DNA of 64,000 nt from DATFVJ01 sp963820395 (GTDB lineage Bacteria; Actinomycetota; Actinomycetes; Streptosporangiales; Streptosporangiaceae): contig CAWGAE010000015.1 in NCBI GenBank assembly GCA_963820395.1, positions 186,001 through 250,000 on the forward strand, in the 5' to 3' direction. Below the pieces are notes generated by a model, which saw only the letters and a program-made list of their open reading frames with translations, made no database searches and was not told the DNA's origin. Made by a program: the position numbers and the translations under genes. Below, in pieces: positions 22,757 through 31,760 of this stretch (its first letter is position 1; each line of letters starts with the position of its first letter).

Positions 22757-23377
22757 CTAGGAGCCCTGGCCGCCTAGGCCGGCCCGCATCGCGGTTACCG
22801 TGAGCACCGTCACGTGTGCTGAGCAGGCAGGAAAACTCTCCTTGACATACACGGCGGTGGTCTGGCCGGGCGGGAAGACACGGAGCGCGTGCGCTGTGGT
22901 GGGATCGCAGCGTGACGGTGGGTAGTTGGCAGCCGCGGCGATGCCAACCGTGGCGTGCGCGGTCGCGTTCTTGGCAAGCACCACCGTGGTCACCGGGTAG
23001 ACCGGATTACGTGTCGCGGCGCTGCCGATCTGATGGCCGGGCACTCCGCTGACGAATGACACCCCGGGATAGCCGGACACGGCGCAGGTCTTTCCCGACA
23101 CGTTGGTCAGTCTCAGCGCGTAGTAGGCGGTTCCGGCAGCCGCTCCCGTCGGCGCGAGCTTCGGCCGGAGCGTGGAGTTCATGCATGGCGTGGCGTCGGC
23201 CATGGTTCGACGGGGCGCGGCAGCGGTACCCGCGCTGCCGCTGGCCGCTGACGCGGCAGGGCTCGCCGTAGCGGCCGGGCTGTGAGTGGAACCGCAGGCC
23301 GCTGCTGCCAGCGCCACCGCAAGGACCACGGCCCCGACCGCGATCAGGCGTCCGGTGCCGGGCACAGCTGATGTCAT
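22757..23377 (-). CDS. DUF4232 lipoprotein
   Basis: 206 residues. Signal peptide GRLIAVGAVVLAVALAAAAC ends in a lipobox, so the mature protein is lipid-anchored outside the membrane. An Ala/Ser-rich linker is followed by a DUF4232 domain (YALRLTNVSGKTCAVSGYPG, PPSRCDPTTAHALRVFPPG) with conserved cysteines. The family is common in actinomycetes and its role is unknown. ATG at 23377 follows GAGG and places the signal peptide correctly; an upstream ATG adds charged residues that do not fit. Confidence 0.82.
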   Translation of the reverse strand: MTSAVPGTGRLIAVGAVVLAVALAAAACGSTHSPAATASPAASAASGSAGTAAAPRRTMADATPCMNSTLRPKLAPTGAAAGTAYYALRLTNVSGKTCAVSGYPGVSFVSGVPGHQIGSAATRNPVYPVTTVVLAKNATAHATVGIAAAANYPPSRCDPTTAHALRVFPPGQTTAVYVKESFPACSAHVTVLTVTAMRAGLGGQGS

Positions 23378-23817
23378 CGAGTCATCCTCGTCGTGGATCC
23401 GAACCCTCACCAGTCACATCTTTGGCGTCGCACAGGCCGGGACGGCCGCGACTCAGACGCGTCCCGGATCGGCGGGGACCTGCATGCACGCGCCGTGATG
23501 CGGGTCGTACGGTGCTCTGTCGGATCGCCGGTCCCTGGCATAGTCCGTGGAGCTCATGCTAGGCGAGAACGGCGGCTCCCGTGGACAGACACGTCGGCTG
23601 ACCGGATCCAGTCCGGCGTCAGTGGCGGCGGCCGAGGCCCGACTTCCGCTGCGGGGTGTCTACCCGCGAGCTAGCCCGTGCCAGACGTGGCCGACGCGCT
23701 CTCCGCCGCCGGAGGATCCGGAGTGCGCCGCCGGAGGATCCGGAGTGCGCCGCCAAATCGCGGCCGCCGCTCGCGAACCACGAAGGCAACCACGAAGGCA
23801 CCTGAAGGCTGCGCAGG
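23378..23817. other. Intergenic with a short duplication
   Basis: No gene is supported between the two minus-strand genes. A 22-base unit beginning GCCGCCGGAGGATCCGGA is present twice in tandem at about 23704-23753, followed by a partial third copy. Confidence 0.5.
23704..23753 (+). repeat. 22-bp tandem duplication
   Basis: Two perfect copies of a 22-base unit containing GGATCCGGAGTGC, then a six-base partial copy. Non-coding. Confidence 0.7.
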
Positions 23818-24162
23818 TTAGAGGATGTTGCGCAATCTGAGCAGGTCGAACACGCTCGCCTGGATCTTGAGGCGCCCGGTGGCCCATGCGCGGGCAAGAT
23901 GCAGCTGCTCGTCCGCGAGCGCGACGAGATCGTCGCTCCTCGCACTGAAGGTCACTTGGGCTGGCCCATCGTGCGGTGCCGCCTCGCTGATCGGGTCGGT
24001 GCCATGCGGCCCGAGCCGGGTACGGAAATCCACGCCCAGGTCGGTGACGCGGAAGCTAATCGTGCGATCGACGAGGTGCCTCTCGCGGTCCTGCGCGCTC
24101 ATCTCGGTGATGCGGGACGCCACTTTCTCCAGTGCCCTGCGGCATTCGTTAACGGTCGCCAT
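23818..24162 (-). CDS. SCP2-like sterol-binding-domain protein
   Basis: 114 residues (MATVNECRRALEKVASRI, RTISFRVTDLGVDFRTRL, VTFSARSDDLVALADEQLHLARAWATGRLKIQA, LLRLRNIL). The pattern of an amphipathic helix, beta strands, then a G-R-L-K-I turn before the last helix is that of SCP2-type lipid-binding proteins. Actinomycetes carry such a gene beside tlyA. Probably a small cytoplasmic carrier of a hydrophobic ligand; ligand unknown. Divergent from the tlyA operon with about 125 bases between. Confidence 0.75.
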   Translation of the reverse strand: MATVNECRRALEKVASRITEMSAQDRERHLVDRTISFRVTDLGVDFRTRLGPHGTDPISEAAPHDGPAQVTFSARSDDLVALADEQLHLARAWATGRLKIQASVFDLLRLRNIL

Positions 24163-24286
24163 CGACGTTGCGCTCCTGCCCGGTCCCCGCCGAAGTATCG
24201 AGTCCGGACGGTAGCGTTCTGGTGGGCCCGGCGCCCGGTACATAACCTGCCCGACCTGCACGCCCGACTCGAGGAGTCTGAAACGG

Positions 24287-24547
24287 ATGATGAACGAGGG
24301 TACCCGAACGGCTGCCGCGGACGGCGAACCCGGTAAGCCGACGGCCATGACGACCGGGGAGCCAGGCGTGGATGAGGCGCTGGCCAGGCTCGCCGGGCTC
24401 GGTGGGTTGCCCGATGCCGGGCACGTCGAGGCATTCGAGCATGTGTACCAGCGGCTGCACGGTCTGCTCGGTGAGCTTGACACCCGGTCACACCCTGCTC
24501 ACCACGGTTTCAGCGACACGTCAGATGGCCAGGCGGAACAGGCTTGA
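24287..24547 (+). CDS. Small conserved protein preceding TlyA (Rv1693-like position)
   Basis: 86 residues, acidic and mostly helical (VDEALARLAGLGGLPDAGHVEAFEHVYQRLHGLLGELD). Small proteins of this kind, with an H-x-x-x-F-x-x-V-x-x-x-L helix, precede tlyA in many actinomycetes; function unknown. GAGGAG lies about 10 bases before ATG 24287. The end overlaps the tlyA start by 23 bases, pointing to coupled translation and placing it first in the long operon. Confidence 0.72.
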   Translation: MMNEGTRTAAADGEPGKPTAMTTGEPGVDEALARLAGLGGLPDAGHVEAFEHVYQRLHGLLGELDTRSHPAHHGFSDTSDGQAEQA

Positions 24548-25331
24548 CGCCGAGCTCGTCCGCCGCGGGCTCGCCCGGTCACGAGAGCACGCCATCGGGC
24601 TGATATCGCAGGGGCGGGTCCGGGTCGGCAGCGGCCCCGGCACCATCAAACCGGCCAGTCAGGTCGACACGTCCGCGCCGATCACGGTGGCAGAGCCGGC
24701 CGACGGCCCCGGGGACTACGTTTCCCGCGGTGGCCAGAAGCTGGCCGGTGCCTTGGCCGTGTTCACGGGTCTCGCCGTTGCCGGTCGCAAATGCCTGGAC
24801 GCCGGGGCTTCCACGGGGGGGTTCACTGATGTGCTGCTCCGCGCGGGCGCCGCCCACGTCACCGCCATCGACGTCGGCTACGGCCAGCTCGCGTGGTCGC
24901 TGCGGAGCGACCCGAGGGTAACCGCGATGGACCGGGTCAACGTGCGCGGCCTGCGGACCGGGCAACTGGGATACGCACCGGACCTGGTCACCGCCGACCT
25001 GTCGTTCATCTCGCTTAGTCTGGTGCTGCCCGCCCTTGCCGCGTGTGCCGCGCCCGACGCCGATTTCCTGCTCCTGGTCAAACCGCAGTTCGAGGCGGGT
25101 AAGGAGAAGGTCGGTGCCGGCGGCGTGGTCCGCGACCCGGCGACCAGGGAGGCGGCCGTGACCAGGGTGGCGCGTAGCGCCGGCGAAAACGGCCTGGGTG
25201 TGATGGGGGTCACCGCGAGCCCGCTACCGGGTCCCGCAGGAAACGTTGAGTATTTCCTCTGGCTGCGGCGGGGGGCGCCAGCGCTTGACGAGTCCGCCGT
25301 GAGACGGGCGATCGAGGAGGGACCCCGCTAA
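24525..25331 (+). CDS. tlyA: TlyA-family rRNA 2'-O-methyltransferase
   Basis: 268 residues. Residues 1-60 form an S4 RNA-binding domain (RNRLDAELVRRGLARSREHA, GLISQGRVRVGSG), followed by an FtsJ-like Rossmann methyltransferase starting YVSRGGQKLAGAL with the SAM loop CLDAGASTGGFTDVLLRAGA, then DLVTADLSFISLSLVLP and LVKPQFEAG carrying catalytic Asp and Lys. TlyA methylates cytidines of 16S and 23S rRNA and is needed for capreomycin sensitivity in M. tuberculosis. ATG 24525 is inside the upstream small gene. The TAATG junction overlaps the NAD kinase start. Confidence 0.93.
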   Translation: MARRNRLDAELVRRGLARSREHAIGLISQGRVRVGSGPGTIKPASQVDTSAPITVAEPADGPGDYVSRGGQKLAGALAVFTGLAVAGRKCLDAGASTGGFTDVLLRAGAAHVTAIDVGYGQLAWSLRSDPRVTAMDRVNVRGLRTGQLGYAPDLVTADLSFISLSLVLPALAACAAPDADFLLLVKPQFEAGKEKVGAGGVVRDPATREAAVTRVARSAGENGLGVMGVTASPLPGPAGNVEYFLWLRRGAPALDESAVRRAIEEGPR

Positions 25332-26326
25332 TGTCGGGCCCGATGAACACCAAGCGTACGGTCCTGGTGGTCGTCCATACCGGCCGCAAGGAAGCGCTGC
25401 GCAGCGCGCGGCAGGTGGTGGAGATGCTCACCCGCGCGGCAATGGTCGTGCGGGTCCTTGCCCCGGAAGCTGATGATCTTGGCTGCGCGGGTGTCGACGT
25501 GGTCCCGGCCGCTGCGGCGGCGCAGGACGCGGAGGTCGTGATCGTGGTCGGCGGTGACGGCACGCTGCTGCGGGCGGCCGAGCTCGCCCGCCCGGCCGCG
25601 GCGCCACTACTCGGGGTGAACCTCGGTCACGTCGGCTTCCTCGCTGAGGCCGATCCAGAGGATCTGGCCGCGACCGTGGACCGGGTGGTACGGCGGCGGT
25701 ACATGGTCGAGGAGCGGATGACGGTCGATGTCCTGGTGCGCGAGAACGGAGCGGTGACGGCATCCACCTGGGCGCTGAATGAGGCCACGGTCGAGAAGGC
25801 CGCTCGCGAGCGGATGCTCGAAGTGGTCACCGAGATCGACGGCGGGCCACTGTCGCGGTGGAGCTGTGACGGGGTGGTCTGCGCGACCCCGACGGGATCG
25901 ACGGCGTACGCGTTCTCGGCAGGCGGTCCGGTGGTCTGGCCGGACATGGATGCGCTGCTGCTCGTGCCGATTTCAGCGCATGCCCTGTTCGCCAGGCCCC
26001 TAGTGGTCTCGCCCAGCTCGGTCGTCGCGGTCGAGGTGATCGGGGCGTCAGGCCGCAGCGTCAAGCCGACGTTTAAGCCAGGATTGAACACCGTGCCGAG
26101 CCGCGCCCACGAGCTATCCGAGACGTCCGGCGCGGTTATGTGGTGCGATGGGCGCAGACGGATCGATCTGGCCGCCGGTGCGAGGGTAGAGGTGCGCCGC
26201 GGCGCGTTGCCCGTCGCCCTCGTGCGCTTGTCGGGCGACCCGGGCAGCAGGGCGTTTACCGACCGGCTTGTGGTGAAATTCGACCTGCCGGTGACCGGCT
26301 GGCGGGGCCGCAGGGAGGGCCGGTGA
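25331..26326 (+). CDS. nadK: NAD kinase
   Basis: 331 residues with GGDGTLLRAAEL (residues 74-85), the NAD-kinase GGDG motif, followed by NLGHVGFLAE, ALNEATVEK (N-E pair) and the ATP/NAD loop CATPTGSTAYAFSAGGP. It phosphorylates NAD to NADP in the cytoplasm. The start overlaps the tlyA stop in TAATG; an ATG 12 bases later is an alternative. Gene order tlyA-nadK-recN matches M. tuberculosis (ppnK). Confidence 0.95.
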   Translation: MSGPMNTKRTVLVVVHTGRKEALRSARQVVEMLTRAAMVVRVLAPEADDLGCAGVDVVPAAAAAQDAEVVIVVGGDGTLLRAAELARPAAAPLLGVNLGHVGFLAEADPEDLAATVDRVVRRRYMVEERMTVDVLVRENGAVTASTWALNEATVEKAARERMLEVVTEIDGGPLSRWSCDGVVCATPTGSTAYAFSAGGPVVWPDMDALLLVPISAHALFARPLVVSPSSVVAVEVIGASGRSVKPTFKPGLNTVPSRAHELSETSGAVMWCDGRRRIDLAAGARVEVRRGALPVALVRLSGDPGSRAFTDRLVVKFDLPVTGWRGRREGR

Positions 26327-28155
26327 GCCGCGCGATGCTTGAGGAAGTCCGGATCACCGGGCTCGGTGTCATCGACGACGCCGTCCTTGAGCTTTCTGCC
26401 GGATTCACCGCGGTCACCGGCGAGACGGGCGCGGGCAAGACAATGGTCGTCACCGGGCTCGGGCTGTTGTTCGGCGGCCGCGCGGACCCGGCGCGGGTCC
26501 GGCCCGGCGCGGACCGGGCGATCGTCGAAGGCAGGCTCCGCATCGACCCGGAAGGTCCCGTCGCCCGCCAGGTCGAGGAGGCGGGCGGTGAACTGGACGA
26601 GGGCGGCACGCTGATCGTCAGCCGTTCGGTATCGGCCGAGGGACGCTCGCGTGCGTTCGCCGGCGGCCGGTCGGTTCCTGTCGGCCTGCTCTCCTACCTG
26701 GCCGATGACATGGTGGCCGTACACGGCCAGGCAGCCCAGCAGCGGTTGCTCAAACCGGGCCGCCAGCGGGAGGCCCTCGACCGGTATGCCGGCGCGGAAC
26801 TGGCCGTGGCGCTCGGCGAATATCAGCACGCGTATCAGCGCCACCGTGATGTGCGCGGGCAGCTCGAGGAGATCACGGCGAACGCACGCGAACGCTCGAT
26901 GGAGGCCGATGCGCTGAGATTCGGGCTCGGTGAGATCGAGCGGCTCGCACCCGCGGAGGGCGAGGACGACGACCTGCTCGCCGAGGAGGAGCGCCTCGCC
27001 CACGCCGACGCGCTACACGCCGCCGCGACGAGCGCGCACGAGGCGCTGCTCGGGGACCCGTCACACGGCGAGGCTGCCGCCGACGCGGTCACCCTGCTCG
27101 GCGCGGCGGGGCGCGCCCTTGAGTCCGTCAGCCGGCACGACGCGATGCTCGCCGACCTCGCGGGACGGCTGTCGGAGGTGTCCTATCTGATCTCCGACGC
27201 GGCGGCGGAGCTTGCCTCCTACGCGCAGTCGGTGGAGGCTGATCCCGCCCGCCTCGCCGTCGTACAAGAACGCCGAGCTGAGCTCATCCGGCTGGTGCGC
27301 AAATACGGAGGGTACAGGGGGTCGTCCCCGCGGACTGGCGCCGGCCGGGGGTCCGGGGCGGTCTCCCCGCGGGCTGGCGCCAGCGGGGACCCGGGGGAGT
27401 CGCCCGGCACTGTGGCGGCCGTGCTTGACTGGGCCAAACGAGCCTCCGCGAGGCTCATCGAGCTCGACTCCGACGACGAGCGCACCCAGGAACTCACCGC
27501 CGAGGAAGCGGACCTCGCGGGCAAGCTCGCGGAGCAAGCGCGCGGGCTCAGCGGGCTGCGGGCCCGGGCGGCGGAGAAATTCGCCGCAGACGTCACCGCG
27601 GAGCTCAACGCGCTCGCCATGCCGCACGCGCGGCTGACGGTGGCGGTGACGCCGTTGGACGAGCCGGGACCCTGCGGGTCCGACGAGGTGGAGATCCGGC
27701 TGGCCGCGCACCCGGGCGCGCCCGCGTTGCCGCTGCACAAGGGCGCCTCAGGCGGTGAGCTATCGCGTGTCATGCTCGCCATCGAGGTGGTGTTCGCAGG
27801 CGCCGACCCGGTGCCGACCTTCGTGTTCGACGAGGTGGATTCCGGCGTCGGGGGCAAGGCCGCGGTGGAGGTCGGCCGCAGGCTGGCCCGGCTGGCCCGG
27901 CTCGCCCAGGTCATCGTGGTCACCCACCTGCCCCAGGTATCGGCCTTCGCGGATAACCACCTGCTTGTCGAGAAGTCCGGGGACGGCCTGGTGACGAGCA
28001 GCGGTGTGACCCGGCTGGACCAGCAGGGCCGGATCAGGGAGCTGTCACGGATGCTGGCCGGCCTGGAGGACTCCGAACTCGGCCGGGCGCACGCAGAGGA
28101 ATTGCTTGCCGTCGCCGCGGAGGAACGGGACCGGCTAGCCGGCCACTCAGCCTAG
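26323..28155 (+). CDS. recN: DNA repair protein RecN
   Basis: 610 residues, an SMC-like ATPase for double-strand-break repair. Walker A GETGAGKT at residues 33-40, long helical arms (AYQRHRDVRGQLEEITANAR), then signature ASGGELSRVMLAIEVV and Walker B TFVFDEVDSGVGGKAA, closing with VTHLPQVSAFADNHL. GTG 26323 overlaps the nadK stop in GTGA. The second arm carries a low-complexity insert (SPRTGAGRGSGAVSPRAGAS) built from a GC-rich duplication, unusual for RecN but in frame. Operon member. Confidence 0.95.
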   Translation: MSRAMLEEVRITGLGVIDDAVLELSAGFTAVTGETGAGKTMVVTGLGLLFGGRADPARVRPGADRAIVEGRLRIDPEGPVARQVEEAGGELDEGGTLIVSRSVSAEGRSRAFAGGRSVPVGLLSYLADDMVAVHGQAAQQRLLKPGRQREALDRYAGAELAVALGEYQHAYQRHRDVRGQLEEITANARERSMEADALRFGLGEIERLAPAEGEDDDLLAEEERLAHADALHAAATSAHEALLGDPSHGEAAADAVTLLGAAGRALESVSRHDAMLADLAGRLSEVSYLISDAAAELASYAQSVEADPARLAVVQERRAELIRLVRKYGGYRGSSPRTGAGRGSGAVSPRAGASGDPGESPGTVAAVLDWAKRASARLIELDSDDERTQELTAEEADLAGKLAEQARGLSGLRARAAEKFAADVTAELNALAMPHARLTVAVTPLDEPGPCGSDEVEIRLAAHPGAPALPLHKGASGGELSRVMLAIEVVFAGADPVPTFVFDEVDSGVGGKAAVEVGRRLARLARLAQVIVVTHLPQVSAFADNHLLVEKSGDGLVTSSGVTRLDQQGRIRELSRMLAGLEDSELGRAHAEELLAVAAEERDRLAGHSA

Positions 28156-28199
28156 GACCGCCGAAACGTCGGGCGTGACTCCACGGAAACGTCAACCAG

Positions 28200-28228
28200 T
28201 TAACACTTGTACAACTATTTATTGTTAT
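28200..28228 (+). promoter_or_regulatory. Candidate promoter before steA
   Basis: An A/T-rich patch in the 245-base recN-steA gap holds TTAACA and TGTTAT separated by exactly 17 bases. It would give steA and the envelope genes their own promoter apart from the tlyA-recN message. Confidence 0.45.
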
Positions 28229-28400
28229 GACGCGAGCAAGCGCGTCGCGGTCAAAAGGAACTGGCGGGCTGGAAGGCCAGGCAGTTGGGTAGCTTGTCGG
28301 ATTTCCCGCGCCATGAGCGCGGACGGGCTCTTGCCCCTAAACTCGCCGCAATAGACATGGTGTCGGCCTGCACGTGCGGCCTCTGGCAGGATTGCGATCG

Positions 28401-29594
28401 ATGAAGGTCCCGTACCTGAAGGCTCACAAGGCTCACCGCGCCCCGGCAGGCGATCTGCCGGGGCTGACAGCTGTGGCCCGGCTTGACCGCAGGACGAAGA
28501 ATCTCACCAAGCGGCTGCTGCCCGGTGAGATCGCCATCATCGACCACGTCGACCTCGACCGGATGGCCGCTGACGTGCTGGTCGAGCGGCAGGTGACGGC
28601 CGTCGTGAACGCGGCGCCGAGCATCAGCGGCCGGTACCCGAACCTGGGCCCGCAGATCCTGCTCGCCGCGGGCATCCCCCTCGTCGACGACATGGGCGAG
28701 GACGTCTTCGCCAAGGTAACGGAGGGCGACATCGTCAGGCTCGACGGTGAGACCCTCTACGTCGATGACCAGGTGATCGCGAAGGGCACGGTGCAGACCG
28801 CGGAATCGGTCGCGGCCGCCTTGGCCGAGGCGAAGGCCGGCATCGCAGTGCAGCTCGAGGCGTTCGTGGCCAACACGATGGAATACCTCAAGCGTGAGCG
28901 CGAGCTGCTCATCGACGGCGTCGGCGTGCCCACGCTGAAGACCAGCCTGGAAGGCAGGCACGTGCTCGTCGTGGTCCGCGGCTACGACTACCGGCAGGAC
29001 CTGGTCGTGCTGCGGCCCTACATCCGTGAGTTCCGGCCGATCATGCTCGGCGTGGACGGCGGCGCCGATGCGCTCCTTGAGGCGGGTTACGTACCGGACA
29101 TCATCGTCGGTGACATGGATTCAGTGTCGGACGCGGCGCTCGCCTGCGGTGCGGAGCTTGTCGTGCATGCCTACCGCGACGGGCAGGCGCCCGGCCTGGA
29201 GCGGCTGCAGGACATGGGCCTGGCCTCGGTGGTGTTTGCGGCGGCGGGCACCAGCGAGGACATCGCGCTGCTGCTCGCTGACGACCTCGGCGCGAGCCTG
29301 ATCGTCGCGGTCGGCACGCACTACACCCTCACCGAGTTCCTCGACAAGGGCCGTTCCGGCGGATCGAGCACGTGGCTGACCCGGCTGCGGGTGGGCAGCA
29401 AGCTCGTCGAGCCAAAGGGAGTAAGCAGGCTCTACCAGAGCCGGATTTCCGGCTGGTGGCTGCTCGCCATGGTGCTCGCCGCGTTCGTCGCGCTGCTCGC
29501 CGGGGCGAGATCATCGTTCGCCGCACACGCGATGTTCGAGTATTTTCGCGCGAAATGGGACACGTTCCTCTACTGGCTGACCGGACTCATCTAA
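28401..29594 (+). CDS. steA: SteA-like septation protein (Rv1697-like)
   Basis: 397 residues. The body (LTKRLLPGEIAIIDHVDLDRMAADVL, GRYPNLGPQILLAAGIPLVD, and the thiamin-pyrophosphokinase-like GVDGGADALLEAGYVPDIIVGDMDSVSD) is the SteA/DUF4287-like cytoplasmic domain, and a single C-terminal transmembrane helix (SGWWLLAMVLAAFVALLAGA) follows. In corynebacteria SteA and SteB act together in daughter-cell separation by controlling a peptidoglycan hydrolase. ATG 28401 has AGGA about 9 bases upstream; an in-frame GTG at 28374 is possible. The stop is one base before the steB start. Confidence 0.88.
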   Translation: MKVPYLKAHKAHRAPAGDLPGLTAVARLDRRTKNLTKRLLPGEIAIIDHVDLDRMAADVLVERQVTAVVNAAPSISGRYPNLGPQILLAAGIPLVDDMGEDVFAKVTEGDIVRLDGETLYVDDQVIAKGTVQTAESVAAALAEAKAGIAVQLEAFVANTMEYLKRERELLIDGVGVPTLKTSLEGRHVLVVVRGYDYRQDLVVLRPYIREFRPIMLGVDGGADALLEAGYVPDIIVGDMDSVSDAALACGAELVVHAYRDGQAPGLERLQDMGLASVVFAAAGTSEDIALLLADDLGASLIVAVGTHYTLTEFLDKGRSGGSSTWLTRLRVGSKLVEPKGVSRLYQSRISGWWLLAMVLAAFVALLAGARSSFAAHAMFEYFRAKWDTFLYWLTGLI

Positions 29595-29595
29595 A

Positions 29596-30600
29596 GTGAT
29601 CGATTTCCGCTACCATCTCGTTTCCATCGTCGCGATCTTCCTCGCCCTCGCGATCGGCATCGTAATTGGCACCACGGCGCTCAACGGCCCGGTGACAGAG
29701 GCGCTGCAGAAGGGCAACGCCTCGCTGAACGGCGACCTCAACAACCTGCGCGACCAGAGCACCGCGCAGCAGCAGGAGCTAGCCGCCGCGGAGACGTTCG
29801 CGCAGGCGGCCGCGCCGCAGTTGCTGGGCCACCTGCTCGCGGGGCAGCGGGTGGTGCTCATCGACACGCCGGGCTCATCCGGCCAGGTGCAGCAAGGCGT
29901 CACCGCCACGCTCCAGCAGGCGGGTGCCACCATCAGCGGCCAGATCCAGCTGCAGAACAAGTTCTTCGACACGGGCGCGGCGACGCTCGCCGAACTGGAT
30001 CAGCTCTCCCAGAGCCTCAAGGCTCCGAGCCTCCCGCTCACCGGTAACACCCCGCAGCAGCGAGCGGCGCAGGTGCTCGCCAGCGCGATCGTCACCAGGG
30101 CGATCCCCGGGCTGAAGGACGTCACCAGCCAGGCCATCCTGTCCGGGTTCGCGGGCGGGGATTTCCTGACCATCAGCGGGCAGCCCGCCACGCGTGCCAC
30201 ACTCGCGGTCGTGATAACGCCAGCAGATCCGCTGACCGGCCCGAACTCCAGCGCGACGAACCAGTCGCTGACCGAGGTCGCCACGGCGCTCACCTCGGCC
30301 AGCCTCGCAGCGGTGATGGCCGGGCCCGCAAGCTCGACCCAGCCGGGTGGCGCCATCGCGGCGCTGCGGGCCAGCAGCAGCGCGAACCAGGTATCCAGCG
30401 TCGACGACGCCGACGCGACGTTCGGGCAGATCGTCGTCGCGCAGGTGCTCGCAAAGCAGATCAGCACGCACACCCCGGGCAGTTACGGCACCGGGCCCGG
30501 TTCGACCCAGGTCGGGCCGAGCCCAATGCCGACTGTGACCGCCATTCCGTCAACCCCGGGTGCGGCGGCGAAGCCCGCGAAGGCTGGGGCGCAGCAGTGA
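29596..30600 (+). CDS. mctB: SteB / MctB-like copper-transporter-family protein
   Basis: 334 residues starting MIDFRYHLVSIVAIFLALAI, an N-terminal transmembrane helix that anchors an exported coiled-coil (TEALQKGNASLNGDLNNLRDQ) and a globular domain (QRVVLIDTPGSSGQVQQGVTATLQQAGATI). The family is named after M. tuberculosis MctB (Rv1698), linked to copper tolerance, and after SteB in corynebacteria, the partner of SteA. Position directly after steA supports the septation role. The Pro/Ala-rich tail is variable. GTG start; GTGA overlap with the next gene. Confidence 0.85.
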   Translation: MIDFRYHLVSIVAIFLALAIGIVIGTTALNGPVTEALQKGNASLNGDLNNLRDQSTAQQQELAAAETFAQAAAPQLLGHLLAGQRVVLIDTPGSSGQVQQGVTATLQQAGATISGQIQLQNKFFDTGAATLAELDQLSQSLKAPSLPLTGNTPQQRAAQVLASAIVTRAIPGLKDVTSQAILSGFAGGDFLTISGQPATRATLAVVITPADPLTGPNSSATNQSLTEVATALTSASLAAVMAGPASSTQPGGAIAALRASSSANQVSSVDDADATFGQIVVAQVLAKQISTHTPGSYGTGPGSTQVGPSPMPTVTAIPSTPGAAAKPAKAGAQQ

Positions 30601-31760
30601 GCGGCGCCCGGGACCGCGCCACCCGGCGGCTACTCAGCCCCCACGGGCGCGGGTCCCTGCCGGGCCGCGGCCTGCAGAGCCGGGGTCTGCCCAGCCGCAT
30701 CCCGATCGGGCGCGGCCCGCTCAGCCACGGCATGGTCACCTCGCTCGTCGCGGCCGGGACCGCCCGGGCCGCCTACGCGCTGCTGAAGGCCCGCCCGCCG
30801 GGCGGCGAGAAGACCTGGACCCGGACCAACCACCGGGGCGAGCCTGTCACGCTGCTCGAGGGCCCCGCGGCCGCGGCCGGTGCGGTGGCGGCCGTAGCCA
30901 TCTCGCCAGGCGTGCCGGCCCGGGCGCGCGCGGCGGCAGCGCTTGCGGGAGCTGGCGCGGCGGGCTTCGGTGGATACGACGACCTGGCGGGTTCTGGCGA
31001 CAGGCGGGGGTTCCGTGGTCACTTGAGCGCGCTGCGCGAGGGTCAGCTGACCACCGGCGCAGTCAAGATCGGCGGGATCGGCGCGACGGGCATCGCCGCC
31101 GCCGCGATGCTAGGTGGCTCGCCTGTCGACGTGGCGATCAATGCGGGTCTCGTCGCGGGCAGCGCGAACCTGCTTAACTTGTTCGACCTGCGGCCCGGCC
31201 GCGCGATCAAGGTGGCACTCGCCGCCGCCGCGGTCCTTCGCGCGCCGGTCGCGCCCGGCGCCGCCGCCGCGGCAGGGAGCGCGGCCGCGCTGCTCGGCGA
31301 GGATCTCGGCGAGCGGGCCATGCTCGGCGACGCCGGTGCCAACGCACTCGGCGCCGTGCTCGGCGCTGCCGCCGCGGCGAGCCTGCCACGCGGTGTGCGG
31401 CTGGCGGCGCTCGCCGGCATCACGGGCCTCACCGCGGCAAGCGAGGCCGTCAGCTTCACCAAGGTGATCGAGCGGACGGCACCGCTGCGCTGGCTCGACA
31501 TGCTGGGCAGGCGACCGTCGGCCGCCGGACCGGCCAGGCCAGTGGCTGGACCGGGAGCTGAACCACCGGGAGCTGAACCACCGGGAGCTGAACCACCGGG
31601 AGCTGGGCCGGGGGCGCACGCAGCTACTGGCACGGGTGACCCGGCACGCTCCGCGGGTCCGGCGGTGGCGACAGGCAGCGGCAGCCGTTCGGGCACTAAC
31701 GGGGAGGTACCGGCTTCGGCGGGTCATGTCGGGATGCCGCGGTCATCGATCGAAACGTGA
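30597..31760 (+). CDS. MraY/WecA-like polyprenyl-phosphate sugar transferase homologue
   Basis: 387 residues, mostly hydrophobic helices, resembling the PNPT family that transfers a sugar phosphate to polyprenyl phosphate in the membrane. Family landmarks remain: GYDDLAG (the Asp-Asp motif) and HLSALREGQLTTGAVKI, then NLLNLFDLRPGRA (N-x-x-N-x-x-D) and ERAMLGDAGANALGAVLG. The protein is shorter in helices than MraY, so activity is uncertain. The C-terminus contains four copies of a 15-base repeat (PGAEP). GTG start overlaps the steB stop; the end overlaps the flippase start. Substrate unknown; likely envelope polymer synthesis. Confidence 0.75.
   Translation: MSGARDRATRRLLSPHGRGSLPGRGLQSRGLPSRIPIGRGPLSHGMVTSLVAAGTARAAYALLKARPPGGEKTWTRTNHRGEPVTLLEGPAAAAGAVAAVAISPGVPARARAAAALAGAGAAGFGGYDDLAGSGDRRGFRGHLSALREGQLTTGAVKIGGIGATGIAAAAMLGGSPVDVAINAGLVAGSANLLNLFDLRPGRAIKVALAAAAVLRAPVAPGAAAAAGSAAALLGEDLGERAMLGDAGANALGAVLGAAAAASLPRGVRLAALAGITGLTAASEAVSFTKVIERTAPLRWLDMLGRRPSAAGPARPVAGPGAEPPGAEPPGAEPPGAGPGAHAATGTGDPARSAGPAVATGSGSRSGTNGEVPASAGHVGMPRSSIET

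Noticed and set aside
25627..27003. 458-codon minus-strand frame opposite nadK and recN
   Set aside because: It is antisense to two conserved enzymes and has no domain of its own.
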